Assembly: GCA_004322215.1 (NCBI GenBank)
Contig: SCSM01000011.1
Coordinates: 576,697-640,696, forward strand
DNA from: Bacteroidota bacterium
Lineage (GTDB): Bacteria; Bacteroidota; Ignavibacteria; Kapaibacteriales; UBA2268
Reading direction: 5' to 3'
DNA length: 64,000 bases
Shown: piece by piece, positions 9,037 to 17,255 of the stretch
Layout of the letters: every line of letters begins with the position of its first letter
Numbering within the stretch: position 1 is the first letter of the stretch
The notes under the pieces: generated by a model
The model's database searches: none
What the model saw: only the letters and a program-made list of their open reading frames with translations
Told to the model about the DNA's origin: nothing
Program-made: the position numbers and the translations under genes

Positions 9037-11600
9037 AAAAGATTTTACTTTATCTAACAATGTTCTTTTTTGCATTTTCACTATATGCACAGCAAGATTC
9101 TTTAGTGAATTTTTATTTAAATGATGCTAACATTAAACAATTTAAAATAGCCGATATTAATAAAATTGGAATAATTAAAGGTAATGATAATTATTTAATG
9201 AAAATATTTTATCAGGATTCATTAACTGAATATTTCATTACTTCAAGCATAGATTCATTAACATTTAATTCTGATACTTCCCAAATTAATGTTTTAGGAA
9301 TAGAGCATAAATATGCAATTCATGATATTGATAGCATCTGTTTTAATTTGATTGAAACCAAAATAGCTGACAATGTTAAAGTGATTGATTCAACAAAAAC
9401 AAATGAAATAAAATCAATTGATAGCTCGAATGTTACTCTTAATAGAAATACAAAAATCGGTGATAGTTTAAAAGTAGGTGATATAATAGCAAGTGAACCA
9501 ACAGAAATAGCACCCAATGGGTTTTTGCGAAGAGTTAAATCAATAATAAAAGATGTTGATAGCATAGTTGTTGAAACAGAAGATGCAATATTAACAGATG
9601 TTATAGAAAACGGAATTATTTCTATTAAAAGAAAATTTACACCAGCTGATACAGGAAAACCTTATATCAAATTAGAAGATAAAATACAAGATGATGAGGG
9701 TTTTACTGTTGGTTTTAAAGATATAGTTATTTATGATTATGATGGTAATAAAAATACTAAAAACGATCAGATAAAAATTGATGGAACAAATACATTTAAT
9801 CCTGAACTTGGATTCAATGTAGTTATTGAAAAGTGGAAAGTAAGACAAGTAATTGTAAAGCTGACTGTCGAAGACAATTTAGAGTTAACAGCACATGGTA
9901 ATATTGAAAAGGAAGTTATACTACAAAAGTCACTTAATGAATTACTCGGTATTCCACCAATACAATTTCCTCCGATAACAATTTGGATTTTTGGAATCCC
10001 TGTTGTCGTAACATCAAGTATTGATTTGCAAATTGGATGTTTATTAAAAATTGGAGCCGAAGTATCAACTGGAATTACAGCCGATGCATCTGCAATTGCA
10101 GGTATTGAGTATAATTCAGGGAATTGGAAACCAATATCAGGATTAACATCAAGTTTTCAATTTGACCCGCCGGAACTCAGTCTGGGTGGTAGTTTAAAAC
10201 CATTTCTCGGCCCACAAATTAATGTAAATTTTTACAAAATGCAAGATGCATTTAATGCTTATGCTAATGTTCTTGGATTTGCAGAATTAAAAGTAGATTT
10301 ACTAAATAAACCTTTGTGGGAACTTTGGAGTGGTGTCGAAGGAAATGCAGGAATTGAATCTGAATGGTTTGATATGCATAAAGAATTACCTTTGGTTATA
10401 AATTATAAAAGAAAATTAGCCCAAGCAACTGACTTAATTGATAAAGTTGAACCTGGCGAAGGAAAAGTTGGAGAAATTATTAAAATTACTGGTGATGGTT
10501 TTGGTAATGTACGAGGCTCAAGTTATGTAGGATTCAAAACAGGACAGTCTCTGCTTGATAAATACGAAGCTATTGAATATCCATTATGGTCTGACAAAGA
10601 AATTCAAATAAAAATACCAAATGGCTTAACAGCCGGGGATGTTAAATTGTTAGTGAATGTTGGTGGGTTTTTAAGCAATATGACTAATTTTAAGATTATT
10701 GTATCAAATCCTACACAAATATCTGTTCATGTTCATAGTCCAGAAGGAAAAGAAATAGGAAGTATATTAGTTCAAGATGGATGGTCTAATTCAGTAAATA
10801 TTTATGTAGATAATGTTTATAAAGATAGTGGTTCGGACAATGTTTCCAATCATCCAAGATTAATAGAAGTAACAGCAGGAGATAGAGAAGTAAAAGTTAC
10901 TTTTAATGGTATGACATTAACGCAAACTGTTCATATTAATGAAAATCAAACTTTAGTAGTTACATTTGATTTTACAAGAATAGAAACTTTTGATTTATTG
11001 GCTTGGTTGGATGCAACTTCTCCAAGACAGTATGATTTTGTTTTTGATTATAAATTAATACCAGGAGAACAGAATAATGATTTAATTTATTATTATTTAG
11101 ATAATGATATGATTATGATAACTAAAGACTATTCATTTACAAATAATATACTTACCCCAATTCATGTATATATATCTGTCAATCTTACAACAATTATATC
11201 AAGTTCTATTTTTAGTATAATTCACAATGGAACATCTTCTTTTGATGATTATGTTGGAAATGTTTATGTAGGTATGTTTAGAAATTCTGGTGTATCAGAT
11301 AATATAAATATTCCAATTCAATCTTTTACAAATTGGTACCGTGGTCAAAATAATGCAATTAATTATCCAAATGTAAGTTTAAATGGAACTAAAATAATTG
11401 TCAGTGGAACTGGAAAATCAATAGGAACTATTTCTGCTTTATCAGCAAAAACTACAATTAAAATAGAAACTATTTCTGAATGGCAGAGTGGTCATTATTA
11501 TGATAAATTCAATTTAACTCATTTTTCTGATTGGGAAGGAACTTTAGAAAATTTCTTTTTTAGTTCAATTCCTAAAGACCTCACAGGTCTTGCAATTTAA
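9033..11600 (+). CDS. Large exported surface protein with IPT/TIG domain
   Basis: Residues 1-20 (MKKILLYLTMFFFAFSLYAQ) form a signal peptide. Near the N-terminus two phrases ending 'SIDSLTFNSD' and 'DIDSICFN' repeat the motif seen in the upstream small protein. The middle is beta-rich and unrecognised. About residues 465-555 (DKVEPGEGKVGEIIKITGDG onward) form an IPT/TIG immunoglobulin-like domain. A PEGA-like or Ig-like segment follows (VHVHSPEGKEIGSILVQDG). No T9SS sorting domain is present at the end, although the coupled upstream protein has one. The last codons (KDLTGLAI) lie inside a perfect 7-bp hairpin (AAGACCT-CAC-AGGTCTT, 11575-11591), just before an IS200-type element. The original C-terminus may therefore have been cut off by insertion or rearrangement. 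Function unknown; a secreted or cell-surface adhesin-like protein is likely. Confidence 0.8.
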   Translation: MKKILLYLTMFFFAFSLYAQQDSLVNFYLNDANIKQFKIADINKIGIIKGNDNYLMKIFYQDSLTEYFITSSIDSLTFNSDTSQINVLGIEHKYAIHDIDSICFNLIETKIADNVKVIDSTKTNEIKSIDSSNVTLNRNTKIGDSLKVGDIIASEPTEIAPNGFLRRVKSIIKDVDSIVVETEDAILTDVIENGIISIKRKFTPADTGKPYIKLEDKIQDDEGFTVGFKDIVIYDYDGNKNTKNDQIKIDGTNTFNPELGFNVVIEKWKVRQVIVKLTVEDNLELTAHGNIEKEVILQKSLNELLGIPPIQFPPITIWIFGIPVVVTSSIDLQIGCLLKIGAEVSTGITADASAIAGIEYNSGNWKPISGLTSSFQFDPPELSLGGSLKPFLGPQINVNFYKMQDAFNAYANVLGFAELKVDLLNKPLWELWSGVEGNAGIESEWFDMHKELPLVINYKRKLAQATDLIDKVEPGEGKVGEIIKITGDGFGNVRGSSYVGFKTGQSLLDKYEAIEYPLWSDKEIQIKIPNGLTAGDVKLLVNVGGFLSNMTNFKIIVSNPTQISVHVHSPEGKEIGSILVQDGWSNSVNIYVDNVYKDSGSDNVSNHPRLIEVTAGDREVKVTFNGMTLTQTVHINENQTLVVTFDFTRIETFDLLAWLDATSPRQYDFVFDYKLIPGEQNNDLIYYYLDNDMIMITKDYSFTNNILTPIHVYISVNLTTIISSSIFSIIHNGTSSFDDYVGNVYVGMFRNSGVSDNINIPIQSFTNWYRGQNNAINYPNVSLNGTKIIVSGTGKSIGTISALSAKTTIKIETISEWQSGHYYDKFNLTHFSDWEGTLENFFFSSIPKDLTGLAI

Positions 11601-11639
11601 TTTTTATTTCTTGTCTTAATTTTTCTTGATTAAATATTT

Positions 11640-12195
11640 CTGAACTTTTAATCTCATACGGGTAAAATTCCTCGATGCTTGCTTCGTAATCGAAAGTGGG
11701 TTTTATTAGGAGTTATGAGTGAATATATACACAAGAGACATAATGTAAATATCTTATTATACCACCTGGTTTGTTCGGCGAAATATAGAAAAGCAGTATT
11801 TACAAATAAAGTTGAGAATGAACTAAAAAAAATATGTGATGAAATAAGTGAACGATACGAAATAAAATTTATAAAGATAGGTGTTGATGTGGATCATGTA
11901 CATTTTTTGATACAGTCAGTACCAATGTATAGTCCCAAGAAGATAGTACAGACAATAAAAAGTATAACAGAGATAGAAATATTTAGGCGATGCCCAAAGG
12001 TTAAGTATCAGTTATGGGGAGGCGAATTTTGGTCAAAAGGGTATTATATATCGACAGTAGGTCGACATGGGAATGAGGAAATAATACAGAATTATGTTAA
12101 AGAGCAAGGTCAGCAAGAAAATTACAGATAATAAGTCGAAAACAATTAGCATTATTTTAGATACTCCGAAGCTTGCTTTGGTGCAGTTCATTTTA
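11640..12195 (+). mobile_element. IS200/IS605-family insertion element (TnpA only)
   Basis: A single HUH transposase gene is flanked by short imperfect hairpins sharing the core GCTTGCTT. The left one is in CTCGATGCTTGCTTCG around 11671-11686. The right one is CCGAAG-CTTG-CTTTGG at 12166-12181, followed by the CAGTTCATTT typical of right ends in this family. There are no terminal inverted repeats and no target duplication, as expected for single-strand transposition. Exact ends are not resolved. A perfect hairpin at 11575-11591 could be the true left end. Confidence 0.7.
11715..12131 (+). CDS. tnpA: IS200/IS605-type transposase TnpA
   Basis: I choose the ATG at 11715 because it has AGGAG just upstream and gives the usual family N-terminus (MSEYIHKRHNVNILLYHLV). 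The 138-residue length is standard for Y1 transposases of this group. The HUH motif is HVHFLIQ, and the catalytic Tyr lies in IIQNYVKEQG near the C-terminus. The enzyme cuts and rejoins single-stranded DNA at hairpin-marked ends as a dimer. Nothing is obviously damaged, so the element could still be active. No TnpB or IscB partner is present next to it. Confidence 0.92.
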   Translation: MSEYIHKRHNVNILLYHLVCSAKYRKAVFTNKVENELKKICDEISERYEIKFIKIGVDVDHVHFLIQSVPMYSPKKIVQTIKSITEIEIFRRCPKVKYQLWGGEFWSKGYYISTVGRHGNEEIIQNYVKEQGQQENYR

Positions 12196-12242
12196 TTTTT
12201 ATCTTAAGAATCTTGCGAATATCAAAGAAGGTTGTCGCGGTG

Positions 12243-12510
12243 TTAAAGATGAATAAATGAAAAATTTAGTCCTTTATACTTATATTTATAATTCTTTTCC
12301 AAAGACACTTTCGGCACAACATGCTTTGAATTTACGAGCATATCGGCTGATTCGCCAACAGCAATCCTTAGCATTAATTCAGGAACTCTGTATAATGAGG
12401 GCCTGTGGAGTGCTTTTCCCATTGCTTTTGCAAATTCTTTCATTGTTACCTGTCGGGGAGAGGCAAAGTTTACGGGACTTTGAATATCGGAATTTTCAAA
12501 TAGCCTTAAA
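12243..12510 (-). pseudogene. C-terminal fragment of a TIGR01777/SDR39U1-type epimerase
   Basis: On the minus strand the frame reads SPVNFASPRQVTMKEFAKAM, then GKALHRPSLYRVPELMLR and a GESADMLVNSKHVVPKVSLE-like segment. This matches the C-terminal part of the NAD-dependent epimerase family typified by E. coli YfcH (DUF1731 region). The N-terminal Rossmann domain is absent, so only about a quarter of the gene remains. The right end of the neighbouring IS200-type element is about 50 bases away, so transposition-linked rearrangement may have caused the loss. Confidence 0.65.
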
Positions 12511-12878
12511 TTACTCTGATATGGAACATTAAAACTTGTGGCATTGAAACTTTTGATGGCATTATCACAAATTATTTCTTCCAAATCGCTTTCTCATATA
12601 TCATTTTCTGTTTGTGTTTCAGTTATTAAGGTAATACAACTGTAATTGCTTCTGTCCAGTTTAAAGTCTATGAATTATAAATCTGATACTAACAGCACTC
12701 TAAATTTTAAAATCATATTTTCTGTCTTGTCATATTTTAGTTAATAACTTTTAAATATAAACATATATTGTTTATTAATCAATTTCAAAAAATCCACAAG
12801 CGTGTAGTGATAGAGATTGTTATATGCAAAAGATAATTGGTTATAAATGATACATGATGAATTTGATGGAGCATGATT

Positions 12879-12914
12879 ATGAGGCTTTTCCGTTTTTGGA
12901 AAAACCTCATTTTT
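12879..12914 (+). terminator. Terminator-like hairpin
   Basis: ATGAGG-C-TTTTCC (12879-12891) pairs with GGAAAA-A-CCTCAT (12898-12910), giving a 12-bp stem with one mismatch and a 6-base loop, followed by TTTT. The form is that of an intrinsic terminator on the plus strand. No intact plus-strand gene lies just upstream, so it may be a relic. Confidence 0.5.
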
Positions 12915-13240
12915 AGGGTGAAGTGAAATCGAATTTAAAGAAATTAGTTAAAGACTTTATAGAATTGAAATGCCTACCAAAAGAAGAGCTATAGCAATTG
13001 AATAATTAACAAACTGTGAAAATGATAATAACACTGACATAATACGAAAAAAAATGTTTGTATCTCGTTCAGGTTTTGTTTTGGTTAGACATTTCATGTT
13101 CTTTTAATAGAATAAATTGAGTTCGACAGAAACGAAATGGTGAACTTCTCTTGAAAGTGAGATTATATATTGTTTTATTATAAAATTGGGAAATACCCAT
13201 CAATGTTAAGATGGTTGTTTTTACAGGTATAGAATGGTGG
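12912..13240 (+). repeat. Dispersed repeat, copy D (degraded)
   Basis: This stretch aligns with 44115-44500: AGAGCTATAGCA, the AACTGTGAAAAT/GACTGTGAAATT region, TGTATCTCGTTCAGG against TGTATCTTGTTCAGG, and ACGAAATGGTGAA. At its right end it carries the family's AATTGGGAAAT and ACAGGTATAG blocks. One frame gives a recurring broken peptide (RRAIAIE here, KRAIAYIKQ in the other copy), which suggests a decayed coding ancestor. Confidence 0.6.
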
Positions 13241-14045
13241 GCAAGACTGTGCCATGAACAATATAACCAATGTATCCGGAAGCCTTAAACAAATTTTTGT
13301 ATATTTTTGAATCACGTTCTAAATTAGAATTATTTATACAAAACAGCATAGGAATTAATCCTTTTGAATTAGAAAAAGAAGAGGATTGCGAGATGTAGAA
13401 ATTGGAAGTTTGAATTATATACATAGTTCATAATTTATTTTTTATTTAAACAAACTGTCTATTTTGATTTTTGTAATTTTGCCTAAAATATCTTGAAGAT
13501 GTACAAGTTCTATTCTGTTCTTTTACAAATAAGTTTTTTAACTGCTTTTACAAATATTTTTTTATTAAATATATTGAAAAGAAATGGACAACTCCATTGA
13601 ATGATTTCTATAATTGTTTATGTTTTAGAGTTTTTGAAAAGTTATTTAAGAGAAATTCAGAATATATTTGCAAGAAAAACTATACTCTTATATATAAGGC
13701 TGGAAACCATGGTAACACTGATTTTTAAAATATTGCTTACCGAGGTTATTGAATGATTGTGGGTGTTGAATAATTGAAAAAAGAAAAAATAAATTGAACT
13801 TTCAAAATATTTTACTCCCCAAATAGGATTATGGGAAAAGGTCAAAAGCTATAAAAAGATAAAAGCAAATTGAAATAACTTGGGAATAGTTATATAAGAG
13901 AAGAAAATCATTTTCTGTAGGAATTAGATAATAGTAGCAATAATAATCCCTTCAATGACATATTAAAGAAAAGCTAAAGGCTCAGACTGTATACCAATGA
14001 GTATCATAAAAATTAAAAATATTACTATAACACTTTAGATTTTAA
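13241..14045. other. Gene-poor AT-rich stretch
   Basis: No supported gene. A 42-codon frame at 13270-13398 (MYPEALNKFLYIFESRSKLE onward) looks protein-like but has no ribosome site and is probably debris. A Bacteroidota-like -7 element TAATTTTG lies at 13474-13481 with no open gene behind it. Confidence 0.4.
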
Positions 14046-15785
14046 CTATACTCCAATATTATGTAAATATCTAATATATTCCTGAGCAGTTCTTTTCCAA
14101 GAAAAAGAATTTGTAATGTATTCAATCCCATCTATCAGCATTTTATAGTAAAGATCAGGTGAATTATAAATATTTATTCCATCCTCAATAGCATAACAAA
14201 ATTCTTTGATCATTTCTTTTACAAGAGGAATATGTTGTCTTTCTTCTACACGAGTTATACCTCTTTCAGTATAATTTGCTTTATTAATTTTATGCCAATC
14301 TTCAACAGCTGTAATAATATTATCTTTTTCCCTAAAAAGTATGCCAGTTGGTTTATCAGCAAATGAATAATATCTTTTGGAACGTTCCATTACAGCATGA
14401 CTAAATGAACGAGCAGAACGATAAGGAACTATTTGTTCGAGAAGACCACCAGTAGCACGTCCAATTCCTAAACAACCACGTAAATAAAATTCATTAGCAC
14501 TACCAAAAGGTTCATATAAGGATGGCATTAAACCAAAACTTGAACCCAACAGACATGTAAAATATCCGTCTTTCCAAATAAATGGTACTACAATTACATC
14601 TTCTGGAAATTCAGAAGTAAGATTTTCAAGGAACCGAAGACCTTCTAATCCTTCGTCACCAGGTACTGGAAAAAAAAGGAATTTAGGACGAGGATCAACA
14701 TCTCCGTTATTTTCAAAGAATCGTCTTATTGCTAATTCAGCTAAATCATATCCTTTTTGGTTAGGATCATCACGACCAGACATTATAAACCAAGGGGAAT
14801 CTTTTCTGCCGAATATTTCTACATTACCCCATACTGGTCCAGCATTATCGCGTTTGATTTTTTCTAATAAATCCAACGCAACCTTTTTCTTTCCTTCCTT
14901 CCATTTATGCAATTCATTAAAATTACCTTTTCGAGCTTCTTCTAAATATCTTTCTAATTCAACATCTATTTTAGCAAATGGTCCATTATTAATTCCAATA
15001 ATTTTCTTTTGTTCCAATAACTTTTGTAAATGAGGAGCCATAATTTTATTTTGAAAAATATCATTATTTAAATCGAGTGCAAATTGATCAGATACAGTAA
15101 TAATAGGTGATTCTACTAAAGAAATTGCTCTATTTAAAATCGTACTTTCTTCATCTTTAGCTGGGCTAAATATATTAAAAATATTTAGTATTTGTTGTTT
15201 AGTATATTTATCATAACTATTATGAAGAGTTAAATACAGCCTACCATGATGATCACCTTGTCTAACAAAATAGAATGCGGTCGTAACAGCTTCATAATCT
15301 TGCATTAATAAATACCAATAAACTTCAGGATCATTATTGATAATTGTTAAAGTGCTTTCAACAATTATTTTCGAATTCTTTACAATTGATAATGATTTTA
15401 CAACAGATTCCCCAAAAAACAATGAATCCCGAACTAAATCATCCGGTTCATTTACTAAATACGGATGAGGATTACCATCGAAAAATGTAATATCACTTTC
15501 AGGTTTTAGAAACAACCACTCGCATTTATCTGTTTTATCTGTACCAGAGATCTTTTTTTGAATTCCTACTTCTATAGATGTATTATCAAATTGAACATTA
15601 ATTGACTCCACTTTTATAAATAAAGTGGGATCTTTTAGAATATTCTTGTGGTATGGTGAAATAATAACGGTAGGGATATTTGATAATTTTTGTATAGAAT
15701 CGGGTAAATATTTCATTACTGAAGCGATACCTCCAGCAGGCGTCCACGGTGTTTCATAAGTAATAAACGCAATTACGGGTTTCAT
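14046..15785 (-). CDS. Starch/glycogen-synthase-like glycosyltransferase (GT5 type)
   Basis: A 579-residue GT-B enzyme without a signal peptide. The N-terminus (IAFITYETPWTPAGGIASVM) matches the GT5 opening 'E..P..KxGGL..V', with AGG in place of the usual KxGG. The C-terminal domain has SGRDDPNQKGYDLAELAI and the nucleotide-sugar site SLYEPFGSANEFYLRG followed by RATGGL. This corresponds to 'FEPCGLxxxY...ATGGL' in glycogen synthases. It probably transfers glucose from ADP- or UDP-glucose to an alpha-glucan or small acceptor in the cytoplasm. A GH13 enzyme lies 3.2 kb away on the other strand, consistent with alpha-glucan metabolism. The altered lysine motif and extra length leave open a different acceptor. 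The start has AAAGGTG upstream. Confidence in family is high, in substrate low. Confidence 0.8.
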   Translation of the reverse strand: MKPVIAFITYETPWTPAGGIASVMKYLPDSIQKLSNIPTVIISPYHKNILKDPTLFIKVESINVQFDNTSIEVGIQKKISGTDKTDKCEWLFLKPESDITFFDGNPHPYLVNEPDDLVRDSLFFGESVVKSLSIVKNSKIIVESTLTIINNDPEVYWYLLMQDYEAVTTAFYFVRQGDHHGRLYLTLHNSYDKYTKQQILNIFNIFSPAKDEESTILNRAISLVESPIITVSDQFALDLNNDIFQNKIMAPHLQKLLEQKKIIGINNGPFAKIDVELERYLEEARKGNFNELHKWKEGKKKVALDLLEKIKRDNAGPVWGNVEIFGRKDSPWFIMSGRDDPNQKGYDLAELAIRRFFENNGDVDPRPKFLFFPVPGDEGLEGLRFLENLTSEFPEDVIVVPFIWKDGYFTCLLGSSFGLMPSLYEPFGSANEFYLRGCLGIGRATGGLLEQIVPYRSARSFSHAVMERSKRYYSFADKPTGILFREKDNIITAVEDWHKINKANYTERGITRVEERQHIPLVKEMIKEFCYAIEDGINIYNSPDLYYKMLIDGIEYITNSFSWKRTAQEYIRYLHNIGV

Positions 15786-15992
15786 TTTTTCACCTTTATT
15801 AAGTGATATAAAGAAATTTTAACTTTTAATTAATTTATAAAAGAACAACAGTCTTTTGTCAGGAAATGAGAATTTGGAACAAAGTTACTTTATATTTTCC
15901 AATTAAACTCACATTTATTTCAATACAATCTCAATTTTTCAGCTACTTCATACAAATAACCGCACTACTTTTTAGAGTGTACTTAATCTTTT

Positions 15993-16296
15993 TTATTTTA
16001 TTCCAATGAGATTCTGGTCTTTTATTGTAATAAAATATATTCCTGATGAGAACTCTTTTGGATCGAAATCAATTTTCTAAATTTTTAGACTTTTTAGATA
16101 TACAAGTGGTTTATCACAATTTTTATCCGTCCCTTCATTGAAAAGTACACCTGTCCTTGAGGTGAAATTAAAACTTCCATGTCACCTTGTCCAACATCAA
16201 CGTAATGCACCTGTAATTTCCGTTTGCTTGCCCAAACAATATTTGAGAAATTGCAAGAAAGAACAACATATTCAAAAAATAACTATAAATACTCAT
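15993..16296 (-). pseudogene. Chimeric remnant: ComEC-like N-terminus joined to a T9SS tail
   Basis: On the minus strand, ATG at 16296 with GGAGG upstream begins MSIYSYFLNMLFFLAIS, a signal peptide. QILFGQANGN and then, after a frameshift, VHYVDVGQGDMEVLISPQGQ and GVLFNEGTDKNCDKPLVYL follow. This is a near copy of the start of the intact metallo-beta-lactamase protein at 25366-26484. After about 80 codons it breaks off. The DNA then reads DFDPKEFSSGIYFITIK and stops at 15993-15995, which is the end of a T9SS sorting domain. The whole catalytic region is missing. So this is a duplicate with a large internal deletion, or two genes fused by deletion. Confidence 0.7.
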
Positions 16297-16430
16297 TTTT
16301 GCCTCCTATTTGAATAAGATTAGTAAAACATCTACTAAAAATAAACTTCAATATTGGAGTCATCAATTGTTAAACTGATGTAAAAATAAATTAATATATT
16401 TATATATTAATCGCATTTGCAATGTAAAAA
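16297..16430 (-). repeat. Duplicated 5' region shared with the gene at 25366-26484
   Basis: The upstream region of the remnant matches 26485-26605 closely, including ACTAAAAA-AAACTTCAATATTG and a 19-base inverted repeat (TTAGTA-N7-TACTAA, 16320-16338). The duplication therefore included the leader and presumably the promoter. Confidence 0.65.
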
Positions 16431-17093
16431 GGATTAAATTGTTCTTTTAAATATTTTTAAGTAATTAGTAATAAAATTTAAAATATTTCCTTAAAAATAA
16501 ATTTTTGTTATTTCGATTTTGGTACATTTTTAATACGTATATACAAACACTGTATTTTGTATGTAAAATTTATAACATCAATCAAGAGTTAAAGTATTCA
16601 AATCCACTATGGAAGAGACATAACTGGATTTTAAATAAAATATTGGAACTTATCAATTAATAATATACCAGCATATTTTTATCCTTCTCTCTTTTGTTGA
16701 CTTCTTTCGGATTTTTGAATGAATCATTGTTTTTAAGTTTTTCCCTTTTTATTTTATTCTTAAACTATTTTACAAAGAATCAACACATTTTTAAATATAA
16801 AATAATATTATCTAATAAAATAAATCATAGCTTGAACTTACGTAATAATATTAAAAATAAAAAAATTTATATCATACATGAATAATGATTCAAGAATATA
16901 ATTTTGTTGATTATGATTAAGAAATTTAAAATTCCATAAATAAATATTAGAATTAATTAACAATTTGAAAACAAACTCAAATCTATACGAAAACAAACTT
17001 TTTATTAAGATATGTATCGAATATAAAACATGTTAAGAAATTTAGCAGAATTTATTTGGATTTTTTATAATTTTTTTGTATATTTATAAGTTG
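16431..17093. other. AT-rich stretch without a supported gene
   Basis: Only a 63-codon Phe/Leu/Asn/Lys-rich frame at 16694-16885 starting with TTG occurs here. It has no ribosome site and biased residues, so I do not call it. The sequence becomes abruptly less AT-rich and structured at about 17094. Confidence 0.45.
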
Positions 17094-17240
17094 TTTTTCA
17101 GCAGAGGACTGAAAGACATTGGGGAACCTAAACATCTGCCAAAAATGGTGATGTGGTATTTTACAGGAAGAAGTTAACCTGTAGAAAATGTTATCTCTTC
17201 AGAGGTAATCTCCCTCTCTATTGGTTCGACCAAAGAGAGA
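17094..17240 (+). ncRNA. Five-stem-loop structured leader or small RNA
   Basis: Five hairpins follow one another within about 145 bases and end 16 bases before the ATG at 17256. First, TTTCAG (17096-17101) pairs CTGAAA (17109-17114). Second, ACATC (17132-17136) pairs GATGT (17150-17154), with an inner CCA/TGG and an outer ACC/GGT extension. Third, TACAGG (17162-17167) pairs CCTGTA (17178-17183). Fourth, TTATCTC (17191-17197) pairs GAGGTAA (17202-17208), with one G-U. Fifth, CTCTCT-A-TTGGT (17214-17225) pairs ACCAA-AGAGAG (17229-17239). The block is richer in G and C than its surroundings, and the last stem is not followed by a T-run. It could be a regulatory leader, an RNA antitoxin or a guide-like RNA for the downstream protein. 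It matches no riboswitch class I know. Confidence 0.5.
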
Positions 17241-17255
17241 ATTATTTAATATAAA

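Noticed and set aside
13270-13398. 42-residue plus-strand peptide
   Set aside because: Protein-like composition but no ribosome site or partner; it lies in a region of gene debris.
16694-16885. 63-codon frame starting with TTG
   Set aside because: Low-complexity Phe/Leu/Asn/Lys composition, no ribosome site, no neighbours; expected by chance in this AT-rich stretch.
17094-17240. Retron msr/msd or group II intron domain
   Set aside because: No reverse transcriptase or intron-encoded protein is in the window, and no domain V-like motif or retron-typical flanking inverted repeats were seen.
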